Origin: Takakia lepidozioides
Lineage: Eukaryota > Streptophyta > Takakiopsida > Takakiales > Takakiaceae
NCBI GenBank assembly: GCA_030704615.1
Contig: CM060733.1
Location: 58,592,001-58,652,000 of the forward strand
Length of the DNA stretch: 60,000 nucleotides
Direction: 5' to 3'
The notes under the pieces are model-generated. The model had not been told where the DNA came from. It did no database searches and worked only from the letters and a program-made list of their open reading frames with translations. The first letter of the stretch is position 1, and every line of letters starts with the position of its first letter. Position numbers and translations under genes: made by a program. Shown one piece after another: positions 22,065-33,081 of this stretch.

Positions 22065-23975
22065 GAGAGAGAAGATATACATGTCATGTCAAGACATGGA
22101 CAAGACCACTAAAGTCATTGTCATTGAAAGACAAAGCAACCCTTTACAGGGCATCATCTAACAACCCCTTTTACCAACTCATTTGAACATCTTATAACTT
22201 TTCAGGGTATCTGAAAAAACAGGGTGGGAGGGCGGGATTCCTGGTCATTCATATCCTGAAAGCCCCATAAGTTGACATAAAGCATTCATTTTTTGTTGTT
22301 GACATGGGTCAAGCCTTACATAATCTAGTTCTTGAGCCATTCATCTTCCTAAAACAACATCCTGTGTAGGCGTGAAACTGATCTGTCAGTGCCAAGACAC
22401 ATGCAAGATTCATAAAGTAGAAGCGGGGCTAAGTTTTTATCAAGTATATGTAAGCCTGGATAATCATTCCAGGACTTCAAGATCAAAACTCTGCCATAGT
22501 ATAAGGTAGGAAGCGCACAGCATCTACCAGCAAGCAGTTCTTGAAAACCAAAATACTGATGGGGTCAGGTCTGAAGGTGCTTCAGTGCCAAGTCATAAGC
22601 CAGATTTCTAACAAAACAAAACATAGGGCTGAGTACCCTTAAGTAGATATGGGCCTGAAGTGGTATTCCAGGGCCTCATAACAAGCTCTGCTAGTTAAAG
22701 AAATGAACTCAGAAACCATTGTCCCCTATCATGCAATGAAATAGTGGTGATATAAGAGCCTTGAAGAATGTTTGTTATCACAAGGTCTATCTTCTGATCC
22801 ATCAGAGCCAGGCCATGGTGTTTCATTTCAGAGCTTAGTTTCCATGCTGCCAGAGCTATAGTCGCAGCCATGTACCTTTGTTAAAAACATCCAGAGCTTT
22901 CAACAGAGATTTTGTTTTCTATGAAGTCCCTTGTGTGTCTTAACTCCAAAATGTATAAAAGTGGTTATCAAGAACCAAAAACAGGGATAAGGAGTAAGAA
23001 GGTGATCCTCATTAGAGCAGACTTGAAGCCGATTTGAGGCAGCAAGATGGCAGATTTGAAACAACAGTTGGTATCAGCAGCTTCAGGCGGTAACAGCAAT
23101 CCCTTATGCATGAATCAGACTCTGCAAGCTTCAATAATTCAAGACAAGTGAAGACCCTCACCTGTGCCCGTCCAAAAACCACCACATAGAGATGTGTGTT
23201 AGTGAGGATGCATCAGGTGAGTGGCAGGTTTTCACAGTTGCTATCCATGTCAGTGTTGAATTCCAAAGCATGTACAAATCGTAATCCAAGCAAGGGTACA
23301 CTCAAAAGAAACCTTGAGCGTTTGCGGTATGCCCTGCGCCATGGCGTCCAGTAGATGTCTCCAGCAGAACGCAATCAAAGTAGATAGAGATCAGCTCATA
23401 CAGAAAGAGAGCAACATGTAATCTGTGGCTAAGTAGGGGTGGAGTACTTCCCAACGAGGAGTAAGAGCGCCGCTGCGAATTTAACAGAATCATAAATTTC
23501 TGAGCAGAGCGATCACTGCAATGTCGACTGCCAGAGAAGAATCTGTCTATCTGCCATTGCGCATCCCAAAAGCCAGCCATCACGAGTACCATGTAGCCGC
23601 AAGGGAGCAGGTTTACACGGCGCATCATCAAGGATCATAGAAGCACGAGTTCAGTGCTGTGAAATATGTCGGCCCGTTTAGGGCACATCTTCCCGATTTT
23701 TCATCCAGGGTGGATGAAAAATCACATTTTTAAGAGATGCACTTTGTTAATGGATGATATCCCATAAAAAGGTATCTTAGGGTTACGGTATAGGCTTAGG
23801 TTTAGTAACTGCCATCATTAATGATGGTACAGATTACTACCTCTTGGATTTTTAGAATAGGTCACCAGTATTCATGTATTTCATCCAGTTTAGATGAAAG
23901 AAGCAAATAGTAAATATCAGGGCCAAATGAAATCCAAAAAGTTATAGAGGGAGAGGGAGAGAGGGAGAGAGAGAG
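22065..23975 (-). repeat. Direct repeat, right copy (5' side of the element)
   Basis: This is the upstream repeat relative to the ORFs and so should hold the promoter of the element. It is near-identical to 15924-17832. The outer end runs into a GA microsatellite (GAGAGAGAGAGAG) that is a few units longer than in the left copy. Confidence 0.95.
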
Positions 23976-23978
23976 AGA

Positions 23979-25430
23979 GCCACTTCACCTTAAGGCTACT
24001 ACCCCCTTTGGAGGGTGGGCCCTAAAACAGTTGCACGCACTCTTACACGCCATATCACTTGTCACACACTCTAAATTAGAAGTACAATTTTATATGTGGT
24101 TTTCGTTTCCTAGGTTGAATATATTTGGTACCAGGGTTTAGTGTGCTGTAAGTGTATGCATGTTTGTAATTTTGGCCAAACTCGGTCGAAGGTTGCCCTA
24201 ACACACGTCACTCCTAGAGACCACCCGCCATGCCTGCTTACCCCAATCTAACCATGAACCATCCCCTATTTAATAGGTCTTACTTTCCTCCCTTTTTCCC
24301 CCCAACTTACATGATAGTTATTAATTGAACTCCTGCTGTAGCTTACTATAACTCCCGCTTCATAATTCCTGGACCACTCTCTAATCCCCACACCCACTTT
24401 CAAACCTGGCCCCCTTATTGATAAAGCCCTAGTATAATATAAAAATTAATTACCATTATAGAGGTAATTTAGAGAATCTGAACCTCACAAACCATTAACA
24501 TAGCTATCCCATGGGCTTAAGGGGGGGGGGGATGGTAGCAAACACCCATGATGGCAGCATACCATGGGCGCCTGGCACACGTCAATGAGTGAGGCATCCA
24601 ATTTTTTTGAATTTTCTCTCCAATTGTGACTATTAAATAAATAAATAAATAACAAATTGTGATGTCTTGGGTGCAAAAGTTGAAGGTGAAAAAAAAAAGA
24701 GAAAAAAGTTGAACTTGCCAACTTCACTTCACTTCACTTCAACTTGTCAAGTTAATCTTACATTTTGCCTTCTCACCAACCACACCGTCCACGACATACG
24801 TACATACGGCAGACATGAACATCACGAGATCGCTGCTTTCAGCATATGACCCTCCCACATCATCACTTTTTACTTCCCTTTTGGATGCGTTGCTTTCCAA
24901 GGAGCCACACTTGTGGGCCCACAAACCGCCAAACATGTGAATGACTAGTTTTTTAGTCACAATTTTGAGTTGGCTGTTGCTCCCAACGCACGAATGCATG
25001 GACCACATGACCCACATTCCGGGGAGCAGATTTAGGGAGGCACACCACTGTGTCTGCGTCACCAATCTGGCATGGCTCCCTCTACCAATAATGTAAACCC
25101 GGCCCAAAAAAGCTTTGTTTTTATTGGATTCGTCTTGTAGAAGATCTAGTGCGTGCCACAAGGGTCATGTGAGCTTGTATTGTCCATTGAAAACGTGTAC
25201 AAAATGTCTGGATGTTGTTGAAGCATAGAGTGAGAATCGAGATCAATCATCAGAAATCTGCAACCGAAGTGGTACTTACTGTATGGAGGCAGTAACAATT
25301 TGGGTGTGAGGTGGGTGAATGCCTGCATGATTGTCCATAAGTATTGCCGGCAACTTTTCGTCCATGGATTCTGTGTCTCGGGGGCCCACCTCGCAAGCGG
25401 TGTGATGACTCGCACGGAAAGGAGAAATAG
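23979..25430. other. Intergenic region upstream of the quinone oxidoreductase gene
   Basis: No repeat family or ORF is recognised. A 140-codon minus-strand frame at 24739-25161 has no known motif and is probably chance. Short runs (G)10 near 24520 and AAATAAATAAAT near 24640 are simple sequence. Confidence 0.45.
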
Positions 25431-25442
25431 TATATATAAAAA
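25431..25442 (+). promoter_or_regulatory. TATA box candidate for the ceQORH-like gene
   Basis: TATATATAAAAA lies about 170 bp upstream of the start codon, a suitable place for a plant core promoter with a 5' leader of roughly 140 bases. It is inferred from sequence and position only. Confidence 0.5.
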
Positions 25443-25607
25443 GTGGTCTACAAACCTGGGCACCACACGCACAGGCTGGCAAACTTTATGAGCTTTGTAA
25501 GGACTTGCCAGGGACATCGGCAAGTGGGTGGTATCCGGTGAGAGAGACGAATTTTAGAGATCAGACTTGAACAGGTTGCCTGCAAACAAGCGGAAAGCTG
25601 AGAGGTC

Positions 25608-27576
25608 ATGGCGAAGACGATGCGAGCTGTGCAATATTCGAAGTATGGCGGAGGGCCTGCAGGTCTTGAGGCACGCATCTCTCTTTCTCATCGACCGGCT
25701 TGCGCTAACCCCATTTGTTTTTTGCGGTGCAAGTTGGGTCGTATGCCTCTAGCGTGTAAGAAATCAAGGATATGGCTATTGTTAGTCAAACGGCAGTCCA
25801 TACTTCGCATCTGGAATTTTGTATCTGACTTGAGATGCTGCTGCGGGATCGTTCTTTGACTGTGGCTGCAGTATGTGGACATACCAGTGCCGACTCCGAA
25901 AAAGGGGGAGATGTTGGTTAGGGTAGAGGCTACGAGTGTCAATCCGGTTGACTGGAGAATTCAGCAAGGCCTGCTCTTGAAGCACATTCTGCCTCGCAAG
26001 TTTCCTACTATCCCAGGTAATTTGTCACACACTCTGTAGTTCAGCTTTGCTTCCAAATTTTGTTGTTATGAGGGAATGTGTTCCTGTCTCTATTTAAGTA
26101 ATCAGTGCTTCATGCCCAGATGTTTCTTACATATTTCACACAACTGCCAGGCACGGATGTTGCGGGCGAGGTGGTTGCATTGGGCCCTGAAGTGGAAGGA
26201 TTCAGCCCTGGTGACAAAATCATTTCCAACTTGGCCGTCGCGGTAAGCCTCTCTCTTTGTACATCTTTGTATGGATACGAATGCGTCTCAGAATCAGATC
26301 GATCATTCAAAACAATTTTCTTAGCACTTGTACCTAGATCCCGTGATTTCCTTGAAGGAAAGCTCTAAGCTGCCTCGACAACACGAAGGTTGTCATCCCA
26401 CGGGCCAAGCGACTGTGGAGGTCTTTCTGTGGTTGACAAGGTAAGGAAAAGCTTTCAATGCACATTGTACAAACGTATTAAGAGTTCTGGTTTGGGTTTT
26501 GAGATGTCTATACCGCTGCTCTGGAAGTGACCACCGTAGGTACTAGCAGTTTAGTGGAAAATGGTTGACCAGTCGCCCTAGCTCACAACTGGTTTGCTCA
26601 CGTGACTCGTTTGCTGGTACAAAATGCTGCAAACCTTTTCACCATGTGTAGTTTCTATGAGAGTTTTTGACCTGGGGGATGCAAGCAGACGCAAGGAGCG
26701 CTAGCCGAATACACGATTGTGCCCGCCGACTTGACAGTGAAACGTCCACCGAATTTGTCAGCAGTGGATGGTGCTTCCCTGCCTGTTACTGGTTTGACAG
26801 CGTTGCAAAGCATTAAACTCGTAGGCATCAAATTGGATGGAAGCTCACATCTCAATGTGCTTGTAACAGCAGCATCTGGTGGTGTTGGAATACTTTTAGT
26901 CCAGGTTGGACCTCTCTCTCTCTCTCTTTCTTTCACGCACACAACCCCTTCCACGCCACCTTCCCTCCATTCCTAGCTGTTTCGAGTGAGTGGTAATGCA
27001 CGAAAGAATTATGAGTAGGTGCCCACTTGAGTATCGCCTTCATTTCACTGTGAAATGCGCACAGGCCTCATTGCCTCGATGTCGTGGGAGTCTATTGTGC
27101 AGATTGCCAAACTAGGAGGTTGCTTTGTGACCGCCACATGCGGAGCCCGCAACATTGAGCTGGTTAAGGGCCTGGGAGCTGATGAAGTGCTGGATTACAA
27201 CACCCCTGAAGGTGCCCAGTATAAGAGTCCTTCGGGAAAGAAATACGACGTGGTCTTTCACCTGGCAACATATCAAACCCTGGCTGCCTTCCAGCCCCAA
27301 CTTTCTTCCCATGCAACAGTGATTGACATGACGCCAACATTTAGGACCTTCATAGAAAACTACTACCACAGGATCACATTTAAAACCCAAAAGTTTCTAC
27401 CGTTTATAATGTCACCTGCCCTTGCAGATCTGCAGGTAATTGTAGAGCTTGCTGGAGAAGGGAAGCTGAGAATTGTTGTGGACTCCACATATCCGTTAGC
27501 GAAGGCAGGAGATGCTTGGGAACGCAACATTGGAAGGCACGCAACTGGGAAGGTTGTGATTATCTGCACTGAGTAG
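25608..27576 (+). CDS. CEQORH: Quinone oxidoreductase-like protein (ceQORH type), five exons
   Basis: Exons: 25608-25670, 25872-26016, 26151-26242, 26689-26904, 27103-27576; they sum to 990 bases, encoding 329 residues, the same length I recall for the Arabidopsis chloroplast-envelope protein. All junction phases agree. The product is a zinc-independent medium-chain dehydrogenase/reductase of the quinone oxidoreductase branch, expected to use NADPH to reduce quinones or reactive carbonyls. In Arabidopsis the homologue sits at the inner plastid envelope without a cleavable transit peptide; none is evident here. Recognisable blocks: MRAVQYSKYGGGPAGLE, ATSVNPVDWRIQ, GTDVAGEVVALG, VTAASGGVG (nucleotide-binding Rossmann motif), TATCGARN, LGADEVLDY, SGKKYDVV and a C-terminal HATGKVV. 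Introns 2-4 are GT-AG. Intron 1 can only keep the frame if its donor is GC (GAG|GCACGC). The gene looks functional. Exact substrate is not predictable. Confidence 0.93.
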
Positions 27577-28013
27577 GGAGGCAGAAACACACTTGATTAT
27601 TATGATGACAGTTGTAGCTTGGCACATGGAACTGGATCAACTAAAGCTACTTCTGGAAGTCATCTGAAACTTGGAGTTGTTGAGGAGAAAAGAGAGTCGA
27701 GAAACTGGACTGTAACGCCTCCATAGAAACTCGGATTCGTAAAACATGTTTTTCTTGTCCGAGCCAGTGTATATAGACTACAGTAGTCAAACCACTGATT
27801 TAGACAACCTCCTTTCCACAGCTGAATGCAAAGAATAACAAAGCTATCTAGAATGGTTGGACAGTCAACTACACTAAATCAACTTGGAAAAAGGAAGTCC
27901 TTAGTTCACTCTATGATGTCTACAATCCCCTCGTTTCTACAAACTCTCCTCCCTTTGATATGCCTATGAGCGTTGGGTCAAGGCGACACATCGAAGCCCA
28001 CAAAAGTCGCTAC
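27577..28013. other. 3' flank of the ceQORH-like gene
   Basis: This holds the probable 3' untranslated region. No unambiguous AATAAA is present; AATAAC near 27833 is a weak candidate. No other feature was seen. Confidence 0.4.
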
Positions 28014-28788
28014 CAGTGTTGGGCGGTTCTTGCATTTGTGAAGGAACCCTCGGTTCCAGTTCCACAATTTTTTCAAGAGACGGATCCGGTTTCGGTTTTT
28101 TTTTATTGAGCCGGTTCCGGATTCAACTTTTAAACATGGGGGCGGTTGCGGTTAGGTTTCAGTTCTATTTTTAAAATATATTTGTTTAATTTAATTAGAT
28201 TTAAAATGTCTTATCAGTCCGGTTAAATAGCGGTGTATTCACATATTTGAACTAAAATCCAACGATTTTGTTAGTTTTCACTAACACAAAAAAACAAACA
28301 AAAATACTCTAAATAAACTGGTAGAAGAAAATGGATAAAATTTTATGGGTTGAAATTACTATTCAGCTACCTGGCAAGTATTGGCATCTTCAAACATTTT
28401 ATTAATGAACTTAGCCAGGATATCATGGAGCTGGAGATTGAACCCAAGCTCTCATGGTGTTGAAGCATTGAACATAGAATCTCATGGCCTTCAAGCATTG
28501 AACCCAGGATCTCAGGAGCTTGAGAGCATTAAAGAAGTTTTGCCATGGGCCCACCAGCTCTCCCGTGTTATGCCAAGTCCCACCAAGGGTTCAAAAACCG
28601 GAACGTGTTTTTATCCCCGCCCCATGTCTCCGGTTCTCACACCCAGGAACCGCCGGTTCGGTTCTGTGCCAATCCCCATTGGTAAGTTCCGGTTCCGGGT
28701 CAGGTTCGCAGGAATGGGCCCGGTTCCGGTTAACCTGAACCTGAACCGACGGTTAACCTGGGTCCCGGCGGGTAACCGCCCAACACTG
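28014..28788. mobile_element. Non-autonomous hAT-type element
   Basis: The 775-bp element has 15-bp perfect terminal inverted repeats (CAGTGTTGGGCGGTT and AACCGCCCAACACTG). It is flanked by a perfect 8-bp duplication GTCGCTAC (28006-28013 and 28789-28796), the hallmark of hAT transposons. The interior has subterminal CCGGTTCCGGTT-like repeats and a GAACCCAAGCTCTCATGG repeat series (28430-28540), with no transposase. The perfect duplication suggests a fairly recent insertion. Confidence 0.93.
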
Positions 28789-28796
28789 GTCGCTAC

Positions 28797-29869
28797 ATGT
28801 GTGTTGTTCAACTCTTGCTCTAAGGGCTGGATTCTCCTTTCCTCATTAGGGCATGCTAAATCTGTGGGAACGCAGTTTTTCGCAAGGAAAATGGATCAAC
28901 CCTCAAAGGACGCGTGATTCTCTCGGTCATCACTAGCTTCACCTTCAGGACACTATTGCCACTATTGCACCCTTCTCTTTAATGGTGTGCAACATTTGTC
29001 AGAATGTAAGAGTAGTCGAGATTTTGTAGATCAATATAGAGCATGGCAAATTATGTTAGAGCCTTCATGTTTCTCCAGACCTAGCATTTTGCTTGAAGCT
29101 CACAATGAACTTGCATTTCCAAGAGGTTACTTGATACCCATTGAAAACAAAAGATAACATTGTATAGTTTTACTGTCTCATTGTAAAATACTAAATGATG
29201 TAAATATATGATGCGGAGTCGCAGACATTATAGCATTTGTGACATTGTCACATCTAATTGAACAAATATTGTCTCATTAAGTTTCTATTATATTTACCCA
29301 ATAGATTGTAAGTGATTGTACCAACAATCCATTGGGAAATCCCCCATAGGTGCTATTATGATAGAAGAGAATTCACCCATTTTTCTTTTATGAGAAGCCT
29401 TCATCATATAAGACTCTGTGTATTTATAAAAACAAAGAAAAAATAACCTTGTGAGAATAAGCGTCACGAAGTCGAATAAATGGGACACAATACGATGATT
29501 GTTCACAATCAGTCAGAAAAACTAGTAAAGCAAGAGTGAAGATTTAGAGCATAAGGCCACAAAAGAATCCTATGAGAGGAGATTTAGAAGCGCTCTCTCT
29601 TCTTTTTAGAAGGCTCGAAAGAAAGCTAAGCCCAAGATTTGCCCTTTCTAAAACTACGTCTATGCCTCCAATTAACCTTAGGCTCTTCACCCTCTTATGG
29701 TGAACATCTTGCACTAATGGAGCTCCAAGCTATTCGGGAGGGAGTCGTTCTAGGTAATTGAATATTTAGATTGTCTTAAGCAGATGCAACCTCATTTTCC
29801 ACAGGTAGTATCAAAGGCAAGAAGCAGTTGTTGTCGTCTGTCTAGAGAGCCTCTTTGAAGAGCTGCAAA
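28797..29869. other. Intergenic, nothing recognised
   Basis: No ORF over 75 codons or clear repeat boundary was seen. Confidence 0.45.
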
Positions 29870-30960
29870 CAACACCCACCAAGCCTTCATGGCCTCAGAC
29901 AATGAGTCTGAGTGAACCCTACCTTCAAACAAAGATCAAATCCCCCAAAAGTGGAGGAACATTTTGCCTTCCATATGTTCCATAAAACATAATATGCACG
30001 AAGAGTTGCCCAGATGGGACAATGGTTTCAAACAGACCCAAAGTAAAAAATGAGCACAATCACCAAGGATCATAAAGCAAATCAGATCTCCAAGCGGAGT
30101 AACAAACAAAAGCAAAATGCCAGACCCTGCTAGCAAAAGAACATGAGACAAATAATGCTTATAAATACAATAAGGCAGGAATTGATGACAACAAGCACAA
30201 GGGAACTGCCTGTTGTCAATGAACTCTAAATCGCCCAAAGAAAGAATCCGATTAATAAGTTTCTAGAGAAAGCCACTAATTTTTGAGGTCCGATCTCTCC
30301 TCCATACATCCTTACATATGCCATTCCAGAGAGGGAGCTCCAGGCAGATGTACTCTCCGTTCTCTGGACCATTTGCGTTCATGATAGAAGTAGGCCTGAG
30401 CAAAGAGTACCCCAGTTTGACATAATAGGGATAAAATGGACATGTTTTTTACCATCCATATCCATTCCCCCGAGTCAAACTGCAATTGAGAGGCAGAAAG
30501 GAACCAGCATAGTCTTCCATTCTAATGAAGAACGTCCAGCGGAGGAGCAAAGTTAAATATGTCACTAGTGAGAAGACAGAAAATCCCGATTGCGAAAAGT
30601 TCGCTCTCCCGATGCCGACATGAAGGGGAGCGAAAAGAGAACCATAAAAGTTGACCTTGAAAGACCAGCCCTCAAGAAAATCCGAATAACGAGAAGTGGA
30701 GTAAAAGGCATAAAAGAAGAGTTCAACTTAATACCCAACCAAGCAGGTAGCAACCGAATGTTTTCAGGATTAAATGAAGAGAGAGAGATCCATGGGGTTG
30801 GAAGATTTCCAGCAATTAAGTCCAACCCAACTGCTGCCCTCCGACGACGTGAGAGCCCAACCGTAGCCAAGTCCATGGATAGGAGGGAACAACATCCCAC
30901 ACCGCCCATCTTTTTGTACAAAGAACAAGAGCCTCTTTATCTCTATTAAAGTTTCCAAAA
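29870..30960 (-). pseudogene. L1-type LINE ORF2 remnant, degraded
   Basis: Minus-strand frames resemble the C-terminal zf-RVT part of plant L1 ORF2. IWATLRAYYVLWNIWKAKC near 29960-30030 parallels VWATLRAHTLWNVWKARC in the L1 copy at 38.4-39.2 kb. A 118-codon frame at 30565-30921 is plausibly the preceding region. Multiple frameshifts and stops occur. The boundaries are approximate. Confidence 0.6.
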
Positions 30961-30985
30961 AGAGGCTACCTCAAAACTTCTTCCT

Positions 30986-32492
30986 TTGAGGCAGGAGAAA
31001 GTTGAGAAGAAAATGACGAATCTTAAGCTAAGCAGCCTTCGGTCCTTTGATCCCCTCGCCGGCTCTCATGGTGGACAGAATGTTGGGCAATGGCTGGACA
31101 ACGTTCTACACGTAGATGATTCACATCGCAGTGAGAGCCCAAGAGACGAGCTATTCCAAATATCATACCAAACGTGTAAATTACTGAAATCAAGAGTTTC
31201 CTGTTCTTGGAGGCTGGTCAAGGAACAAGTGTTGATGGTGGCAGCCATAGAGGTAAAACTTACGACGAAATTGCAGAGAAAATCTTTGAAGGTGTTGAAG
31301 AAATGCGGTCCTAACTATCAGGCTTTGGAGGAATTGCAGGTGTAGCTAAGCCCCTTCGTTGTGTGTCGGGTGTTGAAGGAAAAAATGAGTGCCGATATTG
31401 CTTGGAAGTTTTTCAATTGGGCAAAAACTCAGAAATGCTATCACCACAATGTCTACACCTACACCGCACTTTAAAGCCATAGAGACAGTGTTGGCAGCAA
31501 TGCGGAAATGGGGATGCGGAATGAGCATCATTACATTCACATCTCTTATGCATTGGTATCGAAGGGCCAAGAATCTGGAGGGAGTCCGGCGGGTGTGGCA
31601 ACAAATGCGGAGCAAGACTGCCCACCCAATGAATTTACTTACACCACTTTGATTAACACACTCATCAGGAGAGAATGTCACCAGGAAGCCATGGATGTGT
31701 ACAGGGAAATGCTAGATTCCGGCTGCCGACCCAACATATCTCATTCAACTACCAGGGTCCTTTTTTCTTTTGTTTCTATGTCCACACAATAAATACTTTT
31801 TAATTTTCATATTCTTAAGAAGATTGCAGGTCACATCCAGTTTCTCGGCCTCCACAAGACTATGCCATCAACAAAGTGTAGGTGTAGATATTGGGGCAGC
31901 TTGGATGCCGACCAAACTGGGTCACGGATGCTTTGCTCATAAAGGCCCATGCCAATGCAAGTGACCTGGAGAAGGCAATGTTTCTCCACAAGAGCACATG
32001 AGTGAGCTCGGGTTGACGCCCTCGCCGGAGGCAAGGGTGGCACTGACAATAGCTTTAAGGGAAGCAAGACGAAGAACAAAGGCTGATGAACTTACACTTC
32101 TCCACAAAACAAAGTCTAAAAAAATCAGAAGGACTTGAAGGTACTTCCCACCCGCTTGCCTCAACCATAGGAGCTTGCGAGATGCTGGGAATCCGATATG
32201 GACAAAACTCTTGAAAGCTTGAAGCCGAAAGTCAAACCTCCCTATGTGTTGAATGTGTTGACACTATTGAGTAGGGAGGTGGATGTGGCATGGTGGTTTT
32301 TTGAGTGGTTGACAGCTCACTTTGGACAAACAAAATACACCTATACTAAAATGATGGACATAATTGGGAAGGCCGGCAATACTAAACTAATTCAAAAGGT
32401 GCTGGGAGAAGTGGAGAGAGATGGATAGGTCAATACGGTCATTTAACACCCTCATAAAGTGCTACAGCAAGGCCAAACATGTCTCCAGGTTG

Positions 32493-32532
<40 letters not shown>

Positions 32533-33081
32533 GCCCTCTTTACAGCTTCTTGTTGCCTCCTCTTTGCTCCTTCTCCTCTGTGCCTGTGTTGTGTTTTACT
32601 CTGTTTGAAAATGTCAATGAACAGGAGTACTGTCAGACTTCAGCAATAAAACATATAGTCAGGTCTTAGTGTGTTTTTGTTATAGGTCTTTGGTCAGATG
32701 CAAGAGCTAGGGCATGAACCCAATGAAATCACTTATACCATGCACATTGACCTGCTATCAAGAACAAGAAACCACCACCAGGCTATGCAGATGTATGGGA
32801 AAATGCGGCAGGCCAACTGCAAACCTACCAAGCACACATACACTGTTCTAATTCATAGTCTAGCAAGGGCTGGAAAAGTAAATGCTGCACAAATACTATT
32901 TGGAAAAATGCCCTCCCTGGAATGCCCACCAAGTGTAATCACTTACACCATACTAATGCAAGCATTTGCCGAGGCAGGAGATGTAGACAAGGCGGTACAA
33001 CTTTATGAAAGGATGCGAGAGGAGGGTGTCAAGCCCTCCCGAGTCATCCTCAAAAGTGCTGGCCAAATGGCTTCATTGTGA
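30986..33081 (+). pseudogene. PPR protein pseudogene
   Basis: Pentatricopeptide-type helices recur in several frames: TYDEIAEKIFEGVEEMRS near 31258-31315, MSADIAWKFFNWAKTQK at 31386, SIITFTSLMHWYRRAKNL, NEFTYTTLINTLIRRE, KYTYTKMMDIIGKAGN at 32334, SFNTLIKCYSKAKHVSR, then EITYTMHIDLLSRTRN, KHTYTVLIHSLARAGK and SVITYTILMQAFAEAGD in 32698-33081. The 35-residue spacing fits P-class PPR proteins, which bind organellar RNA. The repeats are separated by frameshifts (about 31315, 31440, 32425), stops and a CT-microsatellite stretch that may be an intron (32490-32690). The last segment is the longest intact part (127 codons). It is most likely a decayed gene copy; an intron-rich functional gene is less likely because frame changes fall inside repeats. 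Confidence 0.7.
32493..32530. repeat. (CT)n microsatellite
   Basis: An uninterrupted CT run of about 19 units follows a possible splice donor (CCAG|GTTGCC) inside the PPR relic. Confidence 0.9.

Larger units (their letters stand above)
15924..23978 (-). mobile_element. Intact Penelope-like retroelement with long direct repeats
   Basis: Two direct repeats of about 1.91 kb (15924-17832 and 22065-about 23975) bracket a 4.2-kb core. The core encodes, on the minus strand, a gag-like ORF1 and a reverse transcriptase ORF2. By eye the repeats differ only at a handful of single-base indels, and both ORFs are uninterrupted, so the copy is young. The repeats do not begin TG and end CA. One end is a GA-rich microsatellite (GAGGGAGAGGGAGAGAG) and the other begins GAGAGAGAAGATATACATG. 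No protease, RNase H, integrase, tyrosine recombinase or GIY-YIG domain is recognisable. Penelope-like elements are known to carry LTR-like terminal repeats arising from tandem arrangement, which fits better than a true LTR retrotransposon. No clear target duplication was found. Confidence 0.8.

Noticed and set aside
15924-23978. Reading the 8-kb element as an ordinary Copia/Gypsy LTR retrotransposon
   Set aside because: The repeats lack TG..CA ends, no protease, RNase H or integrase is present, and the RT motifs (KLHK, GIPMG-CxPL, YDKR) are not those of LTR elements.
24739-25161. 140-codon minus-strand ORF as a gene divergent from the ceQORH-like gene
   Set aside because: No recognisable motif; composition and lack of neighbouring exons suggest a chance frame in the promoter-side intergenic region.
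26105-26368. Extra exon in the ceQORH-like gene between 26242 and 26689
   Set aside because: Direct joining of 26242 to 26689 keeps phase and gives the family-typical spacing before LAEY; an added exon would break it.
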